From Ancylobacter mangrovi (GTDB lineage Bacteria; Pseudomonadota; Alphaproteobacteria; Rhizobiales; Xanthobacteraceae): DNA of 64,000 nucleotides. A program made the position numbers and the translations under genes. The DNA is taken from contig NZ_JANTHZ010000013.1 in NCBI RefSeq assembly GCF_024752355.1, forward strand, positions 123,115 through 187,114. Direction: 5' to 3'. Numbering within the stretch: position 1 is the stretch's first letter; each line of letters opens with the position of its first letter. This document shows, piece after piece, positions 43,851 to 52,327 of the stretch. The notes beneath the pieces were generated by a model. That model worked only from the letters and a program-made list of their open reading frames with translations, had not been told where the DNA came from and did not search any database.

Positions 43851-45548
43851 TCAGGCCGAGGCCGCGTTGCGCGGACGGAACTCGCCGATGCTGATCGCCA
43901 TGACCTCGCCGCGCGGGCCGGCATCGCGACGCGCCGGCTGGGCGGGGCGCGGCGGGTTGAAGAACGAGCGTCCCTCATGCACGCCGTAGACGAGGTAGTG
44001 CAGCAGCGGGTTGATATTGGCCGCGCGCACGTCGGGATTGGCGTCGAGATAGGCCCGTCCGTCGAAATTCGCGCTCGGATTGCAGCCGATGGCATGGCCG
44101 ATGGTCAGATAGTGCTCGATCGCCTTGTCGGGCTCGACCCCATAGGCGCGCGCGTACCATTCGACGTCGAACACGCCGCTACGGCGCACCAGGTTGATGC
44201 CGGGGATGTGCAGCGGCTCGGCCGTGCCCTTCGCCGGCGCTTCGGTCGCCGGGGCGGCCTCGAGCGAAATGGCGGCGGGGGAGGGGGACGCCTCCGCCAT
44301 GGCCGGCTCGGCGGCCGGGGTGGACGGCATCGTCCTGGCGGGGCCGAAGGCGTTGAGGAGCCGCGTCACGAGGCCGGAGGGACTGCGCGCCGCGAGGCTG
44401 CCGGCGAGGGCGTTGAGCCCGGCCAACTCGGCCATCAGTTCGGTGACCGGGTCCTGCGCCGGCGCGTCGGCGGTGTCGGCGTCCCCGGCGTGGTGCTCGG
44501 CCTGCCCGTCCGCCGCCGCGAGCCGCGCATGGGTGTTGCGCAGCTTGCCGAGCAGTTCGCGGGCCAGTTCCTCGCGCGCCGCCACGAGGGCGGCTTCATG
44601 ATCGATGCGGGAGTCACGCTCGGTGAGGCGCTCCTGCGCGGCGGCGAGTTCGCTGCCGAGCTGGGCGAGCTCCGCCGCCTGACGGGCGATGGTCGCGGCC
44701 TGCTCGTCGTGGATGCGGCGCTCCTCGTCCCGGGCGCGCTCGTGCTCCTCGACGCAGCGATCCGCCCGCTCGACCGCGCCGTTGGCCCAGCTCTGCAGGG
44801 TCTCGATCGGGTTGGCGTCGCCGCTCGCGGCGTCGACCAGCACCGAACGGGCCTCGATCGGCCGGGGCGAGCGCGAGCACACCGCGACCAGATACACCGG
44901 CTCGCCGGCCGGGGCGGGTGAGCGGGTCAGCCCGTTCGGGTCGAGCCACCACAGCGCGTCGGGGCCGGACAGCGCGGCGGCTTGCATGTCGATCGGCGAC
45001 AGGAAGGAGGCGAAGGTGGTGCGCTGCCCGTAGAGGCGCACGGCCGGGAAGATGGGGGCCAGCAGCGCGGCGAATTCGTCGGCCGACATCTCGGCGAGGT
45101 GGAACGGGTTGCGGTTGCCGATCCGGTCGGTGAACACGTCTCGGTCGGGCGTCGAGATGATCATGACGCCATCGGGCTTCAGCACCCGCCGCAATTCGCC
45201 GAGCGCATGCGCGGGGTCGCGCACATGCTCGATGGTCTCGAAGGAGACGACGACGTCGAAGCTGGCATCGGGGAAGGGCAGGTCGCCGATGTCGGCGAAC
45301 TGGAAGCGCGGCCCGGCCGGCCCGCCATAGCGCGCCTCCGCATGGGCCACCGCCTCCGGGTCGATGTCGACGCCGACCACGCTGCGGGCGCTGCGGGCGA
45401 GAAACGCGCTGCCGTAGCCCTCGCCGCAGGAGACGTCGAGCACGTCGAGCCCGGCGACGAATTGCGAGGCGAAGGCGTAGCGGTGCTGATGCTCCGAGGC
45501 GATGGGCCCGGTCACACCCGGGACAAAACGTTCACCAGTGAATTCCAC
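43851..45548 (-). CDS. SAM methyltransferase fused to coiled coil and saccharide-associated C-terminal repeats
   Basis: A protein of 565 residues with three parts. Residues 1-220 form a class I methyltransferase (VLDVSCGEGYGSAFLARSAR as motif I; ADIGDLPFPDASFDVVVSFE). Residues about 250-360 are a charged coiled coil with repeated Ala/Glu/Arg. Residues about 450-540 hold two copies of a motif known from rhamnan/glycan-synthesis proteins (FDVEWYARAYGVEPDKAIEH with YLTIGHAIGCNPS, then NPDVRAANINPLLHYLVYG with EGR). A role in O-antigen or capsule modification is an inference. GTG 45548 follows AGGTG; a longer start at 45590 is possible. Confidence 0.82.
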   Translation of the reverse strand: MEFTGERFVPGVTGPIASEHQHRYAFASQFVAGLDVLDVSCGEGYGSAFLARSARSVVGVDIDPEAVAHAEARYGGPAGPRFQFADIGDLPFPDASFDVVVSFETIEHVRDPAHALGELRRVLKPDGVMIISTPDRDVFTDRIGNRNPFHLAEMSADEFAALLAPIFPAVRLYGQRTTFASFLSPIDMQAAALSGPDALWWLDPNGLTRSPAPAGEPVYLVAVCSRSPRPIEARSVLVDAASGDANPIETLQSWANGAVERADRCVEEHERARDEERRIHDEQAATIARQAAELAQLGSELAAAQERLTERDSRIDHEAALVAAREELARELLGKLRNTHARLAAADGQAEHHAGDADTADAPAQDPVTELMAELAGLNALAGSLAARSPSGLVTRLLNAFGPARTMPSTPAAEPAMAEASPSPAAISLEAAPATEAPAKGTAEPLHIPGINLVRRSGVFDVEWYARAYGVEPDKAIEHYLTIGHAIGCNPSANFDGRAYLDANPDVRAANINPLLHYLVYGVHEGRSFFNPPRPAQPARRDAGPRGEVMAISIGEFRPRNAASA

Positions 45549-45755
45549 GATCGTCACCTGCGAATGTCTGGGGCTGCGAATATCCGGCACTTGTCGAAAC
45601 CGCGTGCGCGCGAGCGCCGCAAATCGCGTGTGTCATTCCAGGCGAATCCCCCGACACTTTTTTCGATTCGTTGTTAACGAAAAACCCTTTCCGAAAAGTT
45701 CGCGTGCGCGGGTCCGGTTCCCTCCGATCGGAAAAAAGACGCGGCACCCAGCGCG

Positions 45756-45977
45756 CGGGTCCTTTTCGGCGGGGTCATCGGCGCCGGCGAGCCGGTGATG
45801 CTGATCGTGCCGGTGCGGGTCGCGCCGCTGCCGGGGGAGGCGGCCAATCCCGGCGACATCGGGCTGGTGCCGGGCATGCTGGTGGAGGCGTTCATCCGCA
45901 CCGAGGAACACGCGGTGCTTAGATACCTCGACAAGCGGCTCACCGAGCAGGTGATGCGCACCTTCCGCGAGAAGTAG
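45756..45977 (+). pseudogene. Remnant of an HlyD-family type I secretion adaptor, internally deleted
   Basis: About 70 codons are recognisable. FGGVIGAGEPVMLIVP resembles the last lipoyl/barrel part of HlyD/PrtE membrane-fusion proteins, and it runs straight into the family's end (VRVAPLPGEAANPGDIGLVP, then GMLVEAFIRTEEHAVLRYLD, KRLTEQVMRTFREK). About 100 residues that normally lie between are missing, and there is no N-terminal part, so the gene is dead. No ABC exporter partner remains. Identification is by motif memory only. Confidence 0.65.
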
Positions 45978-46100
45978 ATTTTCCTTGTCGAACCAAGGTT
46001 CGGCGCGCCTCGACTTGCCGCGCGCAAGACCTCGCCGGCCCGCACGTGCGGATCGCGTGTAAATCCCGCTTGCCATTTTTCGCGCCGGGGACTACACGGG

Positions 46101-46150
46101 CTGCGGGCCACCCCTCCCCACCGAGGGGCACCCATCTGGAAGGATGGCTA
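46101..46150 (+). ncRNA. Likely serC RNA motif (cis leader) upstream of serC
   Basis: Two hairpins sit directly before the serC start. Hairpin 1: CCCCTC (46111-46116) pairs with GAGGGG (46123-46128), with possible extra GGG/CCC pairs outside it. Hairpin 2: CCATC (46132-46136) pairs with GATGG (46143-46147), with the Shine-Dalgarno GGAAGG mostly in its loop and 5' flank. This matches my recollection of the alphaproteobacterial serC motif, a conserved structure upstream of serC-serA. Its sensing or regulatory mechanism is not established. Confidence 0.65.
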
Positions 46151-46152
46151 TC

Positions 46153-47328
46153 ATGACCACGATCGCTCTGCCGGCGGCGAAGCCGGCGAATCCCAATTTT
46201 TCTTCTGGTCCGTGCTCCAAGCGTCCCGGCTGGACGCTGGAAGGCCTGAGCGATGCGCCGCTCGGCCGCTCGCACCGTGCCAAGGTCGGCAAGGCGAAGC
46301 TGAAGCTCGCTCTCGACCTCACCCGCGAAATCCTCGAAGTTCCCGCCGACTACCGGATCGGCATCGTCCCCGCCTCGGACACCGGCGCGGTGGAGATGGC
46401 GCTGTGGTCGATGCTCGGGCAGCGCCCGGTCGACGTGCTGGCCTGGGAGAGCTTCGGCGAGGGCTGGGTCACTGACATCGTCAAGCAGCTCAAGCTCAAG
46501 GACGCCCGCACCCTCAAGGCTCCCTATGGCGAGCTGCCGGACCTTGCCGAGGTGAATTTCGACCATGACGTGGTCTTCACCTGGAACGGCACCACCTCCG
46601 GCGTGCGCGTGCCGAACGGCGACTGGATCGCCGCCGACCGCAAGGGCCTGACCATCTGCGACGCCACCTCGGCGGCCTTCGCCCAGGCGCTCGACTTCGC
46701 CAAGCTCGATGTCGTCACCTTCTCCTGGCAGAAGGTGCTCGGCGGCGAGGCGGCGCACGGCATTCTCATCCTCTCGCCGCGCGCGGTCGAGCGGCTGGAG
46801 AGCTACGTCCCGGCCTGGCCGCTGCCCAAGCTGTTCCGCATGACCAAGGGCGGCAAGCTGATCGAGGGCATCTTCGAGGGCGAGACCATCAACACCCCGT
46901 CCATGCTCTGCGTCGAGGACTATATCGACGCGCTGCAGTGGTCGAAGTCGCTCGGCGGCCTCAAGGGGCTGCGCGCCCGCGCCGACGCAAACTTCAAGGT
47001 GCTGGCCGACTGGGTGGCGAAGACGCCGTGGGTCGACTTCCTCGCGAAGGACCCGGCCACGCGCTCCAACACCAGCGTCTGCCTGGTGGTGGTCGACCCG
47101 CAGGTGACCCAGCTAGCCGCCGATGCCCAGGCCGCCTTCGCCAAGGCGATCGCCGGCGCGGTGGAGAAGGCCGGCGTCGCCTACGACATCGGCGCCTATC
47201 GCGACGCCCCGGCGGGGCTGCGCATCTGGGCCGGCTCCACGGTCGAGGCTTCCGATCTCGAAGCGCTTCTGCCCTGGCTCGACTGGGCTTATGCCGAGGC
47301 CAAGGCCGGTCTGAAGCAGGCCGCCTGA
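46153..47328 (+). CDS. serC: Phosphoserine transaminase SerC
   Basis: An aminotransferase of 391 residues (alphaproteobacterial SerC subclass) that makes phosphoserine from 3-phosphohydroxypyruvate. N-terminal [20 protein letters not shown], then the cofactor segment (DATSAAFAQ) and the PLP lysine in [20 protein letters not shown] are visible. ATG 46153 was chosen since the GGAAGG at 46138-46143 would be directly adjacent to ATG 46144, which also lies in the leader stem. serA follows after 217 nt. Confidence 0.95.
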   Translation: MTTIALPAAKPANPNFSSGPCSKRPGWTLEGLSDAPLGRSHRAKVGKAKLKLALDLTREILEVPADYRIGIVPASDTGAVEMALWSMLGQRPVDVLAWESFGEGWVTDIVKQLKLKDARTLKAPYGELPDLAEVNFDHDVVFTWNGTTSGVRVPNGDWIAADRKGLTICDATSAAFAQALDFAKLDVVTFSWQKVLGGEAAHGILILSPRAVERLESYVPAWPLPKLFRMTKGGKLIEGIFEGETINTPSMLCVEDYIDALQWSKSLGGLKGLRARADANFKVLADWVAKTPWVDFLAKDPATRSNTSVCLVVVDPQVTQLAADAQAAFAKAIAGAVEKAGVAYDIGAYRDAPAGLRIWAGSTVEASDLEALLPWLDWAYAEAKAGLKQAA

Positions 47329-47545
47329 CGCCCGTTCCCGCTCCCCGCCGCTGACGCGAGGGGACGGCGAACGGGCAATGCTCCGGAACGGTGGCGAAGG
47401 GCTTTCTCCTCCCGGCCGCGTCTCGCCACCGACCTCCGTCGAGCTCTGCCCGACGAACGCTTCGTCGTCCCCTCCCGCCAGCGGCGGGACGCACTGCCCC
47501 CGCCCGGCGGCGGGTCGACATCAACCGTCTCAAGGGACGAAATAC

Positions 47546-49132
47546 ATGGCTCCCCGCGTTCTCATTTCCGACGCCCTTTCCCCCGCCGCCGTGCAGATCT
47601 TCAAGGATCGCGGCATCGAGGTCGACTTCCAGCCGGCCCTCGGCAAGGACAAGGACAAGCTTGCCGAGATCATCGGCAATTATGACGGCCTCGCCATCCG
47701 CTCGGCCACCAAGGTAACGCCGAAGATCCTGGAGCAGGCGAAGAGGCTGAAGGTGGTCGGCCGCGCCGGCATCGGTGTCGACAATGTCGACATCCCGGCC
47801 GCCACCGCCCGCGGCGTGATCGTGATGAACACGCCGTTCGGCAACTCCATCACCACCGCCGAGCACGCCATCGCGATGATGTTCGCGCTGGCCCGCGAGA
47901 TCCCCGCCGCCGACGCCTCCACCCAGGCCGGCAAGTGGGAGAAGAACCGCTTCATGGGCGTCGAGCTCACCGCCAAGACGCTCGGCATCATCGGCTGCGG
48001 CAATATCGGCTCGATCGTCGCCGACCGCGCGCTGGGCCTGAAGATGAAGGTGATCGCCTTCGACCCGTTCCTCAGCCCCGAGCGCGCGCTCGACATCGGC
48101 GTGGAGAAGGTCGAGCTCGACGACCTGCTGGCACGGGCCGACGTGATCACCCTGCACACCCCGCTGACCGACCGCACCCGCAACGTGCTCTCCGCCGAGG
48201 CGATCGCCAAGACGAAGAGGGGCGTGCGCATCATCAACTGCGCGCGCGGCGGGCTGGTCGACGAGGCGGCGCTGGCGGCGGCGCTCGATGCCGGCCATGT
48301 CGCCGGCGCGGCGTTCGACGTGTTCTCCACCGAGCCGGCGAACGAGAACCCGCTGTTCGGCCATCCCAACGTGATCTGCACCCCGCATCTGGGCGCCTCC
48401 ACCACGGAAGCGCAGGAGAACGTGGCGCTGCAGGTCGCCGAGCAGATGAGCGACTACCTGCTGCGCGGGGCGATTTCCAACGCGGTCAACTTCCCCTCGA
48501 TCACGGCGGAAGAGGCCCCGAAGCTGAAGCCCTTCATCGAGCTGGCCGAAAAGCTCGGCTCCTTCGCCGGTCAGCTCACGGACACCGACATCAAGACCGT
48601 GCGCATCACCTATGAGGGCTCGGTCGCCGGGCTGAAGATCAAGGCGCTGACCTCCTCCGCCGTCGCCGGCCTGCTGCGCCCGGCGCTGCAGGACGTCAAC
48701 GTCGTCTCGGCCCCGAGCGTCGCCAAGGAGCGCGGCATCGTGGTCGAGGAGACCACCCGCGACGTCGCCGGCGACTATGAGAGCCTGGTGACGCTCACCG
48801 TGGTGACGGAGAAGATGGAGCGCTCGGTCTCCGGCACCGTCTTCGCCGACGGGCGCCCGCGCATCGTCGACATCAAGGGCATCAAGGTCGATGCCGAGTT
48901 CGCGCCCTCGATGATTTACGTGACCAACGAGGACAAGCCCGGCTTCGTCGGCCGCTTCGCCAGCCTGCTGGCCGATGCCGGCATCAACATCGCCACCTTC
49001 GCGCTCGGCCGCGACCGGCAGGGGGGCGATGCCATCGCGCTGGTGGAGATCGACGGCGCCGCGCCGGCCGAACTGCTCGCGCAGGTGCAGGACCTGCCGC
49101 ATGTGAAGCAGGCCAAGCCGCTCGCGTTCTGA
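47546..49132 (+). CDS. serA: D-3-phosphoglycerate dehydrogenase SerA
   Basis: A long-form PGDH of 528 residues, first enzyme of serine synthesis. Motifs in order: KVVGRAGIGVDNVDIPAATA (substrate/lid), GIIGCGNIGSIVADRAL (NAD loop), the catalytic Arg region NCARGGLVDEAAL, the catalytic His region TPHLGASTTEAQENVA, an allosteric-substrate-binding domain (about 315-450) and a C-terminal ACT domain (YVTNEDKPGFVGRFASLL) that usually binds serine. AAGGGA lies 8 nt upstream of ATG 47546. It forms an operon with serC and ends with a strong terminator. Confidence 0.97.
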   Translation: MAPRVLISDALSPAAVQIFKDRGIEVDFQPALGKDKDKLAEIIGNYDGLAIRSATKVTPKILEQAKRLKVVGRAGIGVDNVDIPAATARGVIVMNTPFGNSITTAEHAIAMMFALAREIPAADASTQAGKWEKNRFMGVELTAKTLGIIGCGNIGSIVADRALGLKMKVIAFDPFLSPERALDIGVEKVELDDLLARADVITLHTPLTDRTRNVLSAEAIAKTKRGVRIINCARGGLVDEAALAAALDAGHVAGAAFDVFSTEPANENPLFGHPNVICTPHLGASTTEAQENVALQVAEQMSDYLLRGAISNAVNFPSITAEEAPKLKPFIELAEKLGSFAGQLTDTDIKTVRITYEGSVAGLKIKALTSSAVAGLLRPALQDVNVVSAPSVAKERGIVVEETTRDVAGDYESLVTLTVVTEKMERSVSGTVFADGRPRIVDIKGIKVDAEFAPSMIYVTNEDKPGFVGRFASLLADAGINIATFALGRDRQGGDAIALVEIDGAAPAELLAQVQDLPHVKQAKPLAF

Positions 49133-49195
49133 GGGGCGGCTCGCATTCCGGGCGGCCCGACGAAGCACCGGCCGCGCGTTTCCAGAGACTGAAGG

Positions 49196-49224
49196 ACCCG
49201 GCCGCCCGCGCGGCCGGGTTTTTC
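49196..49224 (+). terminator. Rho-independent terminator after serA
   Basis: A perfect 10-bp stem (ACCCGGCCGC with GCGGCCGGGT), CCGC loop and TTTTT, 63 nt after the serA stop. The region is convergent with an acetyltransferase gene 17 nt away. Confidence 0.9.
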
Positions 49225-49240
49225 GTATCCGCACGTCGCG

Positions 49241-49669
49241 TCAGGAGCTGCGCGGATACCAGAACACGTTGGAGACCGGCTCCATGCCGGCCTTCTCGTA
49301 GAAGCCGACGGATTCGGGGACCGCGCCGAGGATGACGCAGACCCCGCCGCCGAGCTCGGCGCGCAGCCGGTCCAGCAGCCCCTTGCCGACGCCGAGGCCC
49401 TGCGCCCCGGCCTCGACCGCGAGGTCGGAGACGTAGCAGCACCAGGCCGAATCGGTGATGGCACGGGCGATGCCGAGCAGTTCGCCGCGGCGGCGCGCGG
49501 TGACGATCATGTTGGCGCCGGCGATCAGCGCGGCGAGGCGCGCCGGGTCGTCGACGGGCCGGATCCGCGACAGGCCGGAGGAGAGGAGCACGCGGCGGAA
49601 CTCCTCGACCCCGACGCCGGCCTCGCGGGCGAAGACGATGCCATCCCCGGCCGCCATCTCCGCCCCCAC
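49241..49669 (-). CDS. GNAT-family N-acetyltransferase
   Basis: A small GNAT protein of 142 residues. The acetyl-CoA-binding motif region is YVSDLAVEAGAQGLGVGKGL with the following LLDRLRAEL, and the C-terminal PESVGFYEKAGMEPV is typical. Substrate unknown. GTG 49669 was chosen because GGAGG lies 6 nt upstream; ATG 49657 is the alternative. It begins 16 nt after the eda stop, so it is probably co-transcribed with eda. Confidence 0.85.
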   Translation of the reverse strand: MGAEMAAGDGIVFAREAGVGVEEFRRVLLSSGLSRIRPVDDPARLAALIAGANMIVTARRRGELLGIARAITDSAWCCYVSDLAVEAGAQGLGVGKGLLDRLRAELGGGVCVILGAVPESVGFYEKAGMEPVSNVFWYPRSS

Positions 49670-49685
49670 CGCCCGCCTCCGTGCG

Positions 49686-50333
49686 TCAGAGCGGGAAGGC
49701 GGCGCGGTGCAGCTTCGACGCCGCCTTGGCGAGCGCCGCGATCTGTTCCCAGTCGCCCATGGTGACCGCCTCGCCCGGCGCCACCCAGGAGCCGCCGACG
49801 GCGAGGATGTTGGGCTGGGCGAGATAGGAGCCGACATTGGCCGGGCCGATGCCGCCGGTGGGACAGAAGCGCAGGTCCGGCAGCGGGCCGGCCAGCGACT
49901 TGATGAGGGCGACGCCGCCCGCCGACTCGGCCGGAAACAGCTTTAGCACCGGGAAGCCCATCGCGTGCAGCGTCATCGCCTCGGTCGCGGTGGCGCAGCC
50001 CGGCATCACCGGCACCGGCGCCTCGGCCAGCGCCTCGGCGAGCGCGGGCGGGCAGCCGGGGCTGACGAGGAAGCGCGCGCCGGCGTCGATCGACTTCTGG
50101 ATCAGCTCCGGGCGCGTCACCGTGCCGGCGCCGACGATCGCGTCCGGCACCTCGGCGGCGATGGCGGCCATCGCCTCCAGCGCCACTGGCGTGCGCAGCG
50201 TGACCTCGATCAGAGGGAGCCCGCCTTCGACCAGCGCCTGGGCGAGCTTCACGCCCGCCGTGACGCTCGGCACCGTGACCACGGGAACGACCGGCGCGCG
50301 GGCGAGGAGGAAGCTGGGATCGGGGAGCGACAT
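49686..50333 (-). CDS. eda: 2-dehydro-3-deoxy-phosphogluconate aldolase
   Basis: A class I KDPG/KHG aldolase of 215 residues; it splits KDPG into pyruvate and glyceraldehyde-3-phosphate in the Entner-Doudoroff pathway. The catalytic residues are visible: Glu in LPLIEVTLRTP and the Schiff-base Lys in FPVLKLFPAES; CPTGGIGPANVGSYLAQPN binds phosphate. AAGG lies 8 nt before ATG 50333; an ATG at 50360 is possible. Neighbours are a GNAT gene downstream and divergent puuE. Confidence 0.93.
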   Translation of the reverse strand: MSLPDPSFLLARAPVVPVVTVPSVTAGVKLAQALVEGGLPLIEVTLRTPVALEAMAAIAAEVPDAIVGAGTVTRPELIQKSIDAGARFLVSPGCPPALAEALAEAPVPVMPGCATATEAMTLHAMGFPVLKLFPAESAGGVALIKSLAGPLPDLRFCPTGGIGPANVGSYLAQPNILAVGGSWVAPGEAVTMGDWEQIAALAKAASKLHRAAFPL

Positions 50334-50507
50334 CGGGCACCTTTGGAGCGTTGCGGTCATCAGGAAGGCCGGGCGGGGAACCTTATACAGCCGATGCAAG
50401 ATTTGTGCGGCGTCGGCGACGCGGTGTTTCGCCCGCGCTCATAACGCACTAGCCTGACGGCTCGACAAAGTCTCGTTCCCTTGCGTGCCGGCCGGAACCT
50501 CTCGCAC

Positions 50508-51425
50508 ATGTTCAACATCGATGCACCCTATCCCCGCGACATGATCGGCTATGGCCGCACGCCGCCGGACCCGAAATGGCCGGGCGGGGCGCGGGTCGCG
50601 GTGCAGTTCGTGATCAATTACGAGGAGGGCGGCGAGAACAGCATCCTGCATGGCGACGCGGCCTCCGAGGCGTTCCTGTCGGAGATCGTCGGCGCGCAGC
50701 CCTGGCCCGGCCAGCGGCACATGAACATGGAGTCGATCTACGAATACGGCTCGCGCGCCGGCTTCTGGCGGCTGTGGCGGCTGTTCACCGGGCGCGGCCT
50801 GCCGGTCACGGTCTACGGCGTCGCCACCGCCCTGGCGCGCAACCCGGAGGCGGTCGCGGCGATGAAGGAGGCGGGGTGGGAGATCGCCAGCCATGGGCTG
50901 AAATGGATCGACTACCGTGACCATTCCTACGCCGCCGAGAAGGCAGATTTCGAGGCGGCCATCGACCTGCACACCCATGTCACGGGCGAGCGCCCGCTCG
51001 GCTGGTACACCGGGCGCACCTCGGAGCATTCGCGCCGCATCGTCATGGAGGAGGGCGGCTTCCTCTATGATTCCGACATCTATTGCGACGACCTGCCGTT
51101 CTGGGTCGAGGGGCCGCGCGGGCCGCATCTGAGCATCCCCTACACGCTCGACACCAACGACATGCGCTTCGCCGTGGCCGCCGGCTTCAATTCGAGCGAG
51201 CAATTCTACACCTATCTGCGTGACAGCTTCGACGCGCTCTATGCCGAGGGGGCGGAGGCGCCGAAGATGCTGAGCATCGGGCTGCATTGCCGGCTGGTTG
51301 GCCGGCCCGGGCGCATCGTCGGGCTGCAGCGCTTCCTCGATCACATCGCCAGGCATGACCGGGTGTGGGTGCCGCGCCGCATCGACATCGCCCGCCACTG
51401 GCACGAGCATCACAAGCCGGCGTGA
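50508..51425 (+). CDS. puuE: PuuE-type allantoinase (polysaccharide-deacetylase fold)
   Basis: A protein of 305 residues in the metal-independent NodB-like allantoinase family. Conserved parts are YPRDMIGYGRTPPDPKWPGG, VQFVINYEEGGENSILHGD, WEIASHGLKWIDYRDHS and GWYTGRTSEHSRRIVMEEGG. PuuE hydrolyses allantoin to allantoate in purine breakdown. Some family members act on other polysaccharide-like or cyclic substrates. ATG 50508 places YPRD near the start as in relatives; a TTG 9 codons upstream is open. No other ureide genes are adjacent. Confidence 0.87.
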   Translation: MFNIDAPYPRDMIGYGRTPPDPKWPGGARVAVQFVINYEEGGENSILHGDAASEAFLSEIVGAQPWPGQRHMNMESIYEYGSRAGFWRLWRLFTGRGLPVTVYGVATALARNPEAVAAMKEAGWEIASHGLKWIDYRDHSYAAEKADFEAAIDLHTHVTGERPLGWYTGRTSEHSRRIVMEEGGFLYDSDIYCDDLPFWVEGPRGPHLSIPYTLDTNDMRFAVAAGFNSSEQFYTYLRDSFDALYAEGAEAPKMLSIGLHCRLVGRPGRIVGLQRFLDHIARHDRVWVPRRIDIARHWHEHHKPA

Positions 51426-51434
51426 GGCGTTCCC

Positions 51435-51839
51435 ATGCGTGTCGTTTCCCTACGTGTCGTTCTTCGGCGAGCCGTTTCCAGGCGTGCCGTGCCTCTGGCG
51501 GCGGTCGCCGCCTTCACCCTTCTGGCGGGGGCGGCGCAGGCCGCCGACCGTATCGTCATCGCGCTGCCCAAGGGCAGCTCGGTCGTCACCAGCAAGGTCA
51601 GCTACAGTTGCGACCGCATCAAGGGCGTGGAGGCGACCTATATCAACGCGCCGCCCAACGCGCTGGCGACCATCGCCTTCAACGACGAGTTCGTGGTGAT
51701 GGCCAACGTGCTCGCCGGCTCCGGTGCGCGCTACGCGGGCGACCGCTTCATCTGGTGGACCAAGGGGGCGCAGGCCAGCCTCTACGACCTCACCAAGGGC
51801 GAGGACGCCCCGCCCATCGCCACCTGCACGCAGGACTGA
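51435..51839 (+). CDS. MliC-family lysozyme inhibitor-like periplasmic protein
   Basis: A protein of 134 residues. A long basic n-region (MRVVSLRVVLRRAVSRRAVP) and a hydrophobic stretch precede cleavage near GAAQAA. The mature part matches the MliC/PliC fold that inhibits c-type lysozyme: SYSCDRIKGVEATYINAPPN, FVVMANVLAGSGARYAGDRF, WWTKGAQASLYDL and a terminal ATCTQD, giving the expected two Cys for a disulfide. There is no lipobox, so it would be a soluble periplasmic form. It starts 9 nt after puuE, possibly as read-through rather than shared function. Confidence 0.75.
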   Translation: MRVVSLRVVLRRAVSRRAVPLAAVAAFTLLAGAAQAADRIVIALPKGSSVVTSKVSYSCDRIKGVEATYINAPPNALATIAFNDEFVVMANVLAGSGARYAGDRFIWWTKGAQASLYDLTKGEDAPPIATCTQD

Positions 51840-51851
51840 GGCGTGGCCCGC

Positions 51852-52292
51852 TCACGGGGCCTCGCGCCGCGCGCCGAGGAGATGGGGAAGATGGCTCTGC
51901 AGCACGTAGATGAGCAGTGCCGTCGACCAGCCGAACATCATGATGCCGCTGCCGGCCGCCATCGGGCCCAGCAGGCGGGTGCGGGTGGCCTGCAGCACGT
52001 CGCCATAGCCGAGCGTCGTGTAGTTGACGAAGGCCGAGTAGTAGGCGTCGCCCGGGTTCGAGACCAGGCCGAGATAGCCGTACACCCCGCCCCAGATGCC
52101 GACCTCGATGAGGTGCGCGCTGAGCAGGATGACGTTCGCCGTGAGCAGGGCGAAGGTGACGCGCGCATGCGGAAATTTCCACAGGGCCTTCTCGAACGGG
52201 CGGGTAAGCGCGAGCAGGGTGAGGGTGGCGCTCAGATGCACCAGCATCACCGCGACGTTCACGGCGACGCCTGTAATCAGCTCGTCCATCAT
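51852..52292 (-). CDS. Small two-pore-helix ion channel family protein
   Basis: A membrane protein of 146 residues. It has a potassium-channel-like selectivity filter, YTTLGYGD (near residue 95), between hydrophobic segments; about four hydrophobic stretches are visible in all. This matches the Ion_trans_2 or potassium-channel pore family. Voltage or ligand domains are absent. It is convergent with the MliC-like gene (12 nt) and divergent from a GNAT gene. An ATG one codon further in is possible. Confidence 0.8.
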   Translation of the reverse strand: MMDELITGVAVNVAVMLVHLSATLTLLALTRPFEKALWKFPHARVTFALLTANVILLSAHLIEVGIWGGVYGYLGLVSNPGDAYYSAFVNYTTLGYGDVLQATRTRLLGPMAAGSGIMMFGWSTALLIYVLQSHLPHLLGARREAP

Positions 52293-52327
52293 GGGATCAG
52301 TTCCAGCGCGAATCGGCGGTGTGTAGC

